Positions 55,545-64,000 of a DNA stretch of 64,000 nucleotides are shown in pieces; position 1 is the first letter of the stretch, and each line of letters starts with the position of its first letter. The stretch is from Tuctoria greenei (lineage: Eukaryota > Streptophyta > Magnoliopsida > Poales > Poaceae), in assembly GCA_036927565.1 (NCBI GenBank), contig JAYESD010000002.1, positions 141,615,167-141,679,166 on the forward strand, given 5' to 3'. Position numbers and translations under genes: made by a program. A model generated the notes under the pieces. The model did no database searches. It saw nothing but the letters and a program-made list of their open reading frames with translations, and had not been told where the DNA came from.

Positions 55545-56854
55545 GCAACACTGCAAAGAAACTCGTGTAACTCAAAAACCACAAATCCAATGACTGTGAC
55601 ATTTTTACAGATTATAGAGTATCAAGTTGTGAATACAAAACAAAAGAATTGCATCAATTGAATAAGAAACACACGAGTTATGATTGAAACACCGATGCAA
55701 TGTCTGGCTGTCCAGAAACTCAAGAAGAAAAACTTGCCTAAAACTAGTCAGACGAATGAGGCACAATAGCTTCTATAAACTATGAATTGTATTGATCAAA
55801 ACACAAGAGGAACAGCCCCAAAGTTGTCGCACCACAAGCTCTGGCCTTCCTTGCTTATATAACCAGCCCTAAGGCCAACCCAATCCTAACTAGGACTCCT
55901 ACTCCTACTCGATTTCAACCGAAATGTTCCATAACTGCTCAAGACTCTTTCATATGCAGATAGAAGCAATCTTAAGACTTCCAAACACCTTAGTAACATC
56001 CTAAACATTCCTAAAACAACTCAACTTCGTGACCCACACAAAATCTAACCAAAACCAACTCTAAACTTTCCATAAACGAACCATAGCAACCTCAGCCGCA
56101 GCCTGAGGTATAATCCAACCGGTTGGACATTTGCGACCAATTCTCCATGTCCATATCTCTTCGCCACGCCTTGGAACCATGTTCCCACGTCTATGCACCC
56201 CTTGCACGCATGCAAGCATCTTCCAATGACGTCCATGATACCTTCATATGCATTATTCTTGACCCAAACATGATCCATGACCTCCTGATCAACTCAACCA
56301 CAATTCCTCTCGAACATGGTTATTGAACCTCATATCCTTCCTAAGACTAGTTCAATGGATCCCGTCACCAGCATGTCTTGAACTCAAGCAACACTTGCAA
56401 ATGAACAAACAAGAAACTCTTCCGAGCACAAGTCCACAACTTGACTCACATTAATCTGAAAACCACAACACCTTATGTGAGCACCTCACATAAGCATGTT
56501 GCAAACATAGCAAAATATAATCCACCATCAGCCAAAATGCATCAAAAACTTAGTACATAAGTACTAAGCAAACTTTCCCATAATTGTAAAGCATGTATAA
56601 AACATTGCAACCTAAAAACATAATAGTCGTACGAATATTTTAGCACATAGAAAGCTCGGGCAGTCCAAAGTAGCCGCTATGCATTACAAGAAAAAGTTCG
56701 GACACATCGAAACAAGTTCCCACAACAGACAAACCAAAATGAAATCCTGCAAGATCGGACAATCCCACGTGAACTTCTCAGATATAATAAAAGTTTGCAT
56801 GTAAATACTAACTTTTAACATAATTGTCAATGTATTTAGCACCTAGATCTCACA
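55545..56854 (-). repeat. Fragment K: truncated SIRE-like LTR, minus strand
   Basis: Homologous to 27166-28532 of the element A LTR in the same orientation. It begins TGTGAGATCTAGG on the minus strand (56854) and is cut at 55545 by element E. The TATA context (GCTTATATAACC) is near 55852. The missing terminal 290 bases would be expected on the other side of E but are not at 36036, in keeping with the deletion inferred there. Confidence 0.8.
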
Positions 56855-56884
56855 GGTCGAGATGTCACTTTTTATGATTGCTCC

Positions 56885-57035
56885 CCTCAGTTTTCGTCAT
56901 TTCTGTAATAAAATACATGCATGCAGTATTTCTCCAAGTACAAGTGGAATTATATTAAATCTAAAGGTGACGTGTGTAAGAAATATTTATTCCTTCACAT
57001 AATTGAGTTATATTGATGGTCAAAAATGGTATATC
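56885..57035 (-). repeat. Fragment L: Athila-type LTR piece
   Basis: Aligns with 41050-41200 of the element H LTR (TTTCTCCAAGTACAAGTGGA, then TTCACATAATTGAGTTA). It ends at GGTATAT just before the LTR terminus. A short remnant, cut by fragment J. Confidence 0.7.
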
Positions 57036-57300
57036 TCGGTACCCTAAATACCATGTACTTCTGTGTACATCACTCCCCGCTGAGGAGGGCTCCGAAGCTG
57101 CCACGTGTCCACCGGCTCCCGACCCTTGCTCCCACCGAGGAGGGCTCCGGAGCTGCCATGCGTCCTCCGGCTCTGGGCTCTTGCTCCCACCGAGGAGGGC
57201 TCCGGAGCTCCCATGCGTCCTGCAACTTGCCCTCAGCGATAGGTTGTGGGAGTAAATGGGTGGTCCACCTTGGCCAAGTCAGGCTTTGAAGGCACGCGCC
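57036..57300 (+). repeat. Fragment J: third Tat-type LTR piece
   Basis: It starts CTCGGTACCCTAAATACC, like the LTR starts of C and E. It carries a CACGTG core (57102-57107), 2.6 copies of a 55-bp repeat, and a segment resembling the E LTR (TTGCGGGAGTTAA-like). It is interrupted at 57300 by element I. Confidence 0.7.
57082..57225 (+). repeat. 55-bp tandem repeat in fragment J
   Basis: Units start at 57082, 57137 and 57192 with GAGGAGGGCTCCGGAGCTGC. The spacing is exactly 55 bases. Confidence 0.8.
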
Positions 57301-58529
57301 TGTTGACAGTCCTTAAGTACCATATTTAGATTGTCAATTCACCTCATAATGTGCATAAAATAGAAACACAATCTAGTGGTAGGGTTAAAAACTAACCAAT
57401 TCCACAAGTGTTGGTGTTTACTTGTATGCATATTACTTTAGACCCAAAATACCAAGACATGCAAGGAGTAATCCATTAAATTGGATTTCAACGAATTAGG
57501 TGATTCCTTGTGTCATCACATGGTTCAAATGGCCCACTAACTGAAGTATCTGAGGCCATCCAACGGTGTAGCACCCATATCAAGGGATGGGACCCACCTG
57601 GCAGAGATCTGGGTAAAGCACAGCTCCAACGAAGCTATGACCAGGTCAGCCGACCTCCCTAGTCAGCCGACTAGGAAGTGACACCAAAACCGATCAAGTG
57701 TTATGTGTTGGCTCCTCCCGACTTGAAGAAGTCAGTGGTGACTGATTCGCGCGCATTAGGTGGCAAGAACCGACCCTTCTCCACCTCTAAATAGCACCCC
57801 ACACCCCACTTCACACACACACATTGAAAGTTGAGAATAGAATACCACTCCTAAGGTTTAGAGTAGTTCTAGAGGCTGCCAAGTTGAAGGAGAGTGTGGT
57901 CAAGAGTCTAGGCGAAGGAGGCTTGGGCTTGTCAAGTCCCTCTTCTACACTTGTACCACTACAAAGGTTTGATTCAAAATCAAGTAAGCCTTCGTGAATT
58001 CATTTCAAGTTTGATTTCCAATTCAAGGTAGTTTGAACAAGTAGTTACTTGTGGGTTCATTGCTTTAATTTACTAGAGGCTCTAGTTGTAGCTTTGAGTT
58101 GGAAATAACTAGAGTAGTGATTTAGAACATAAGTGTGGTGCTTAAGATAGAAATCACTAGTGAATATATCATAGACGCACGAATTGAAGAGGTAGGCAGT
58201 AGGTGGTGATAGCCCTATCTGTCCTTCGTAATCCTCCATGTTCGGCTCTGTCATAGGCTCTTGGCAAGAGTTGTCCTAGTGTTGCTAGGGGTAAACCCGT
58301 GCCCGAAGCAAGCAGCTACCACAAATTCCATTGAATTAGAATCAGTACTTTGAAGTCCTCTATGTTCCTTGCCTACAAAACAAATTTGTGTCCTTGGGTG
58401 AATTAGTTTGTAAGATTAGCACACACGCTCTTTGGATTCGATACCCTTGGGAATACTCTTTAAGGGGAAGTGATACACGACAGTTTTCAAGCGCTCACGG
58501 ATTTTAATCTGGGACGTAAGAAATGTCAA
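57301..58529 (+). repeat. Element I 5' LTR
   Basis: It begins TGTTGACAGTCC. The end is placed at ATGTCAA before AGCATTTC and the PBS, by comparison with element H. It contains a GCGCGCATTAGGTGGCAAG block and a CTCTAAATAGC TATA-like sequence near 57784 that match the promoter area of H. Confidence 0.8.
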
Positions 58530-58537
58530 AGCATTTC

Positions 58538-58555
58538 TGGCGCCGTTGCCAGGGA
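58538..58555 (+). other. Element I primer-binding site
   Basis: TGGCGCCGTTGCCAGGGA differs at one base from the site in element H (GCCGGGGA). It is the Athila-type PBS. Confidence 0.85.
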
Positions 58556-58659
58556 ACGATCGTTGTTAATCTTCAAACCTTGTTCACCCTCATATCTATC
58601 CTCTTATCTTACCTTTCCATTTCTTACCACCACCGCATATATAGAGCAGCCACTATTCT

Positions 58660-59400
58660 TTCATATTCTGCCCCAAAATGCAAGTTCTGTGAGCCACTCC
58701 CTTCAGGGGAACCCATTTGTTCTACTAGCTATGAACTTCGCCCTGGCTTTATAGCCATGGTTCGGGAACAAAACTTCTTAGGAACAGATTGTTAAAACAT
58801 TTTCACAGTCTACAAGAGTTCTAACAACTATGTTCATGCTTTCTAATCAAGGGAATGAACAGGAAACTCTCAAATGGAAGTTGTTTCCTTTTTCCCTCAT
58901 GGAAAAAGCCAAACAATGTTATGGCCACAACATTGGGAAGAAAAATGGAAATTGGAATGAATTACGGGACATATTTTGTCTTGCTTTCTTTCCAATTGCC
59001 TGATTTGTTTCCTTACGGAAGGAAGTATTATGCTTCCAGCAGACGGAGAATGAATCCATAGGTGCAGCTTGGGATATATTTTCTCTTTTGAGAAATTCCG
59101 GACCAGATTTGTCCATCCCCGATCCATTGCTTTTGCAACACTTCTATATTGGATTGAACAAAGAATTGACCTACATCTTGACACTACGGCTGGTGGATCT
59201 TTCCTCCATAAGACGATGGAAGAATGCAAGGATCTTCTAGATCAGATTATAGGAAATTCTTCCTTCATCATGGGTCTTAATGAGCCTCCTCAAGAGGAAG
59301 TTGTGTCAAGAACTGAGGATAAACCCACTTTTTTCTTATCTTAACCCTTGCCGGAGGAATCCTCTCCCGAACCAGAAACCATGAAGGTAGAATAAATTCA
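58660..59400 (+). pseudogene. Element I gag (broken)
   Basis: It reads SYELRPGFIAMVREQNF in one frame, then after a frame change VYKSSNNYVHAF. It continues ETLKWKLFPFSLMEKAKQCY and NGNWNELRDIFCLAFFP, the conserved capsid core of Athila-type gag. A TGA at 59001-59003 and later stops break it. The next part (IGAAWDIFSLLRNSGPDLSI, FYIGLNKELTY) is also typical. No zinc knuckle could be identified. Confidence 0.8.
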
Positions 59401-60060
59401 ACCTTTGATGTTTCCCTTTTACTTTGGGGAAGAAATACTTGAATATTTTGGAAATACCTTGAAGTACTGTTGCCATAGGAAACCATCGCTGCCACTAACT
59501 CCACCTGACGCACCTCATGGAGTGTTCGTCCAACTGACAACCAAGGAGTTAACCTCTATTTTAAGTAGGGAATGGACTGCGGAAGTTGAGCAATCACCCG
59601 AAATCCTTCGGATGACCTCACCTTTGGCAACCATTCTATGTTTCATTAGAGGGACACCAATGAGGGTCCTATACAATCCCACTGTTGGAGCAAATCTCAA
59701 TTCTGATTCTTGTGCTGTCGCCATTCTAGGCGATGTGCCGCTGGCACCAACATGTAAATCCTTCTGAGATTCTTTCAAAAACATCCTTGAAGGATGCGGG
59801 GTTTTGCAACAGGTGTCTGTAAGACACAAAGATATTGAGGCTATCCTAGACTTTCATGTGTTCGGAATCCAAGATTTTGACATTGAGATTCCCATTGAGA
59901 AATTTCTCATGGAAATTCCTTTGGAAGAAACCTCAATGTCAAACTTGGAGGTAGAAAAACTTTTGTTCCAATTCTGCGTTTCAAGAACACATCCGCAGAA
60001 TCTCCCATTCAAGATGAACCAATAGAGGAGGTTAGAACCATTCAATTCTTAGCACCCCTG
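59401..60060 (+). pseudogene. Element I protease region (broken)
   Basis: The frame from about 59405 includes TPMRVLYNPTVGANLNSDSC, AILGDVPLAPT and, after a TGA at 59765-59767 and a frame change, NILEGCGVLQQ, DFHVFGIQDFDIEI. This order is that of the Athila protease region, in which the usual Asp-Thr/Ser-Gly motif is poorly conserved; I cannot point to the active-site triplet. Confidence 0.7.
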
Positions 60061-61690
60061 AAATTGAACGAGAAGAAGATTTTATCCAAGAGGAGGATAA
60101 ATTTCAGGAGGCAATTGAATTGCCAAAAGAAGAGTTCTTCCCAAAACCTCCCGTTGAGTTAAAAATTCTACCTCCAAACCTATGTTATGCCTTTATAAAT
60201 CGCGATTTGGAAGCCCCTGTCATCATAAGTGACAAGATTTTAGATAATGAGACACTCAAACTCATAGCCATGCTAGAAAAGCATAGAGTTCTTTTGGCTG
60301 CTCATTGGAGGATCTCAACTGGATTAGTCCAGCATTATGCACCCATCACATTTCTATTGACCCCGAAAGTGTCCCCTCAAGGGAACCTCAAAGGCGATTG
60401 AATAATGCGATGCGGGAAGTTGTCAAGAAGTCTTGAAAATTTTGCATGCCGGGATTATCTACCATGTTCCTCATAGTCAATGGGTTAGACCAGTTCAAGT
60501 AGTGCCTAAAAAGGGAGGTAAGACGGTCGTTCAAAATGAGAAGAATGAATTAATTCCTCAATGAACCATCACGGGTTGGAGGATGTGCATTGTTTACCGA
60601 AAACATAACAAGGCTACAGGGAAGGATCATTTTCCACTGCCCTTCATTGATGAGATGTTAGAGTGATTAGCAAAAAACTCCTACTTTTGTTTCCTTGACG
60701 GGTATTCGGGTTATCATCAAATCCCAATCTATCCCGACGATCGAAGTAAGACCACATTCACATGTCCTTACGGGACTTATGCCTACCGGCATATGTCTTT
60801 CAAACTGTGTAATGCTCCTGACTCTATTCAAAGATGCATGATATCTATCTTTTCTAACATGATTGAGGAGATCATGGAAGTTTTCATGGACAATTTCTCT
60901 GTCTTTGGAAAAACTTTTGATGATTGTCTGGAAAACTAAGACAAGGTCTTACAAAGATGCAAAGAGAAGGACCTAGTACTTAATTGGGAAAGTGCCATGT
61001 CATGGTCCGCGAAGGCATCGTTCTTGAACACTTAGTGTTAGAGAGAGGGATAGAGGTGGACAAAGCAAAGATTGAAGTCATTGAAAAACTTCCACCTCCT
61101 ATCAGCATTAAGAGAATCCGCAACTTTTTAGGTCATGTGGGGTTTTATCGGTGATTCGTCAAAGATTTCTTAAAAGTCGCTAGACCCCTCACTAAATTAT
61201 TATCTAAGGAAGCTCCCTTTGATTTTGATGAGGAATGCCTTAAATCATTTGATATGCTCAAAAAGGCACTTATCGCAGCTCCAATCATTCAACCTCCCGA
61301 TTAGACACTGCCATTGAAATCATGTGTGATGCTAGTGATTTTGCTGTTGGTGCGGTCCTAGGACAAACCAAAGATAAAAAGCATCATGCAATAGCCTACA
61401 CTAGCAAAACTCTGACAGGAGCTCAACTCAATTATGCAACAATCTAAAAAGAGCTCTTGGCTGTAGTTTTTGCTATCGGTAAGTTTAGGTCCTATTTGGT
61501 TGGAGCCAAGGTCATAGTCCACACAGACCATGCTGCCTTGAAGTATTTGCTCACCAAAAAGGATGCTAAACCAAGGCTAATCTGATGGATTCTTCTAATC
61601 CAAGAGTTTGACTTAGAAATCAAGGATAAGAAAGGAGTAGAGAATTTTGTGGCAGATCATCTCTCGCAAATGGAAGTCACTCAAACCATG
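60061..61690 (+). pseudogene. Element I reverse transcriptase and RNase H (broken; YxDD changed)
   Basis: Pre-RT sequence KPPVELKILPPNLCYAFINR leads to VVPKKGGKTVV, then WRMCIVYRKHNKATG (Asp replaced by Val where CIDYRK is expected). The first catalytic Asp is in YFCFLDGYSGYHQI. The second box reads FMDNFSVFG with Asn at 60892-60894 instead of Asp. A frameshift near 60985 follows. RNase H has IMCDASDFAVGAVLG, KELLAVVFA, HTDHAALKY and FVADHLS. At least nine in-frame stops are visible. The order and box types are clearly Athila. Confidence 0.88.
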
Positions 61691-62990
61691 GACATTTCTA
61701 TCAATGACTTCCTATGATATGATGTGCTTCTTAAAGTGACTAACTCTCACACTTGGTATGCGGATATCGTGAACTTCATGGTCACATGATACGTACCACT
61801 AGGGGAGAACAAAAAGAAACTCATCTATGAGAGTTGTAGACACCTTCGAGATGACCATACCTATATCGAGTTTGTGCCGATGACCTTCTTAGAAGGTGTG
61901 TCGCATCAATCGAAGGCACCAAGATTATTGAGAAATGCCATGCTAGCCCCAATGGTTGCCATTACGGTGTTTACCATACCCAGGCAAAGATCTGGAAAAG
62001 TGGATTCTATTGGCCTTCTATGTGTGAAGATACAAAAGAATTCATTCGCGGATGTTGGAAATGCCAAAAGCATGGAGAAATTTCCACTCGCAATGTGATG
62101 CCCCTAACATATAACCTCCAAGTGGAATTATATGATGTTTGTGGTATTGATTTCATGGGACCTTTCCCTAGGTCCTATGATTGCAAGTATATCCTGGTGG
62201 CTGTAGATTTTGTGTCAAAATGGGTAGACGCTTTGCCATGCAAAAATGTTGATTCCAAGCAAGCTAGGAAAATGTTCCATGAGATCATTTTCCCACGCTT
62301 TGGCACTCCACGTATGGTCATAAGTGATGAAGGGTCTTATTTCATAGATAAGACCTTACGGAACTTTTTGAGGGACTTGGTGTCCAGCATAACATTGCTA
62401 CTCCATACCACCCACAAACAAGTGGTCAAGTAGAAACATCTAATAAGAAAATTAAGAATATTCTGCAAAAGACCGTCTTGGAAATGGGAACGGGGTGGAA
62501 GCATAAACTACCCGATGCATTGTGGGCCTACCGTACTGCCTACAAAACCCCCATCGGCATGTCTCCATTCCAACTTGTCTATGGGAAGACTTGTCATCTT
62601 CCTGTAGAATTGGAACAAAGAGCCTATTGGGCCATCAAGCGGTGGAACATGGACCTTTATGAAGCTGGAAAACACCAATTGAAGCAACTTTCCAAGTTGG
62701 AACAGTGGAGATATAAGGCGTATCATAGTGCCAAACTCTACAAGGAAAGAACCAAAAATGGCTTGATAAGAGGATTACGCCTAAAGAGTTCGAACCTGGA
62801 GATAATGTTTTACTTTTCAACTCTAGGGTTAAACTCTTTGGACATGGGAAGATTAGAAGTAAATGGGAAGGACCCTTCACTGTAATAGAAACCTCATCCC
62901 ATGGAGCAATCACACTCCAAGGTGATGATGATCAGCTATTTAAATTGAATGGGCACTGACTCAAATAATTTCTTGAATCCTAGGAGGAAG
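61691..62990 (+). pseudogene. Element I integrase (broken)
   Basis: After a degraded zinc region (CWKCQKHGEIS), the core reads DVCGIDFMGPFPRS with the first Asp and ISDEGSYFIDKTLRNF with the second. A frameshift near 62380 places the third motif (GQVETSNKK, with Glu) in another frame. The C-terminal part has WAYRTAYKTPIGMSPFQLVY and, after a further shift near 62755, the basic GPY-like end WEGPFTVIE near 62880. The catalytic acids remain. Stops and shifts inactivate it. Confidence 0.85.
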
Positions 62991-63350
62991 AGGCGGAAAA
63001 GGAAATTGACCTAATAAATCTTATTGTTCTTTACTCCGGTTCTTCTAATTCTATCTAAATTCTCCGCGCCCAACTGATGGTTTCATCAAATTAATCATCT
63101 ATGGGGCCCATTAAGGCAACCCACGAGAACCTGTCCCATGCGGAGCAAAAAGGGGTTCGGCCAAACCCTACGGTCGGCCGACTCTTCATTTGTGTCGTCG
63201 GTGTTTTGTTGTCTCTTGCGGACTCTTCCGACATATTCCAATAAGACTCTCGGTGCTATCGTACTTTTCTCGCTTATTTATAGACGGGAAAAGAGTAGGG
63301 AATGTTGCACCATCCATAAAAATCCATCCCCTATTCCTCCCATACAAGTC
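62991..63350 (+). other. Element I spacer after pol
   Basis: No gene is supported. It contains a short open frame continuous with the following ORF, but without convincing protein-like conservation. A CGGTCGGCCG palindromic segment is near 63171. Confidence 0.5.
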
Positions 63351-63983
63351 ATGTTCGCCAAGAAAATTTTGCCTAATGCCTCCTCTAGCTCAACCTTCAA
63401 CCTGAGCGGAGACATTGCGTCGGCCAATCACAAGTCCACCCTCGCTTTGGATTCCGTCATGGCATTAGATGTTGTACCTCTCTCCATGATCCCGCCACTG
63501 ACGGCGACTCCACGTGGGAGTAGCACCACACCTCACGGTGTTGCACGATCGCTCTCCCCTCAGAGGACGCCCATGAAGTCGACGACACCTGCATGTCGTC
63601 TGACTGTGGCTGGCCTTAAGTTAGTCAAGACTCGTCTTTTTCCTGAAAAGGATGAGCCTCTCTCAGAGCTGTAGCCTGGTGAGGAGTTCATGTACACTCT
63701 GAAGACCAAGGACGGTGACGTAGTGAGCCACCACTAAAAGTCACCTACGCATACCTCGCCTGAGCATGTGGGAGATCGCCTCATTTTCCATGGGGTGTGC
63801 AAGCCTGAAGGAGGCTATGCAAAAGGCTTTTTCAAGCAAGTGGATAATTTGCCAGAGGAGGAATTGACGGGCTCATCACCTTCCAAGATTAGGCGTAACC
63901 TCTTGCCGCCTGCCATGAGAGGGCCATCTCGCCAATTTGAGGACAGCGATGAGAAATCTCCTTGTGCCCCTAAAGTGGCATAG
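63351..63983 (+). pseudogene. Element I downstream ORF (broken, function unknown)
   Basis: One frame from ATG 63351 (MFAKKILPNASSSSTFNLSG), rich in Ser, Thr and Pro, runs to a TAG at 63672-63674. It resumes as EEFMYTLKTKDGDVVSHH, meets a TAA at 63735-63737, and continues VGDRLIFHGVCKPEGGYAKG to 63983. Two stops within one otherwise continuous frame suggest a former protein of at least 210 residues. Athila elements often carry an extra, sometimes env-like, ORF here. I see no membrane segment, so I do not call it env. Confidence 0.5.
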
Positions 63984-64000
63984 CTTTCTAAGGAGTTAGC

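Larger units (their letters stand above)
57301..64000 (+). mobile_element. Element I: Athila-like Ty3/gypsy retrotransposon, 5' part
   Basis: The 5' LTR (57301-58529), Asp-type PBS, gag, protease, RT, RNase H, integrase and a downstream ORF run in order to the right edge. The PBS, the FMD(D/N)FSVFG type RT box and the conserved segments around the protease are typical of plant Athila elements. It is inserted in fragment J. The 3' LTR is beyond the window. It has many stops and frameshifts. Confidence 0.88.

Overview
The window looks like plant nuclear DNA from a large, repeat-rich grass genome. Almost all of it is explained by LTR retrotransposons inserted into one another. I see no convincing host gene, rRNA, tRNA or CRISPR array. 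The grass assignment is an inference from the element types (Tat-like Ty3/gypsy with an antisense gene, SIRE-like Ty1/copia with repeat-rich LTRs, Athila-like elements, a chromovirus) and is only moderately secure. Every family call here was made by eye from motifs, without a database search. Elements are lettered A to L.

Left block, 1-28532: a four-level nest. SIRE-like copia A (minus strand, 21273-28532, 5' LTR at the right) is interrupted in its 3' non-coding region by SIRE-like copia B (plus, 15277-21272; its 5' half is beyond the left edge). B is interrupted just before its protease motif by Tat-like gypsy C (plus, 1-15276, 3' LTR 14430-15276; its 5' part is off the window). C is interrupted inside its own antisense gene by chromovirus D (plus, 5005-10579, with two 0.86-kb LTRs). 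C carries reverse transcriptase, two RNase H regions and integrase, then a separate gene on the opposite strand. That gene has a 456-codon first exon, a 77-base intron whose phase matches, an Ala/Pro/Glu-rich middle, a coiled coil and a conserved tail. The tail lies on the far side of D.

Middle block, 28533-36036: about 2.4 kb of AT-rich sequence I could not assign, a fragment resembling a Ty3/gypsy 3' end and LTR, then the 3' part of a minus-strand SIRE-like copia, G. G consists of a 3' LTR with a 66-bp repeat array, an additional degenerate ORF downstream of pol, and the RNase H C-terminus.

Right block, 36037-64000: a second Tat-like element, E (36037-55544). Its 5' LTR is split by Athila-like element H (minus, 36826-41214), and its gag/protease junction is split by a 2.8-kb solo LTR, F (41647-44453, minus). 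E keeps broken protease, RT, RNase H and integrase, a 72-bp (24-codon) tandem array, and a decayed homologue of the antisense gene. It sits in a truncated SIRE-type LTR (K). Next come an Athila-type LTR fragment (L), a third Tat-type LTR fragment (J), and Athila-like element I (57301 to the right edge) with LTR, PBS, gag, pol and a downstream ORF.

Every polyprotein is broken by stops or frameshifts. Four elements (C, D, E, I) each show a G-to-A change at a conserved catalytic acidic residue. The least ordinary content is the spliced antisense gene of the Tat-like elements, the codon-periodic tandem arrays (72 bp in E, 66 bp in G), and a palindromic GGACTAGTCC motif shared by LTRs of unrelated families.
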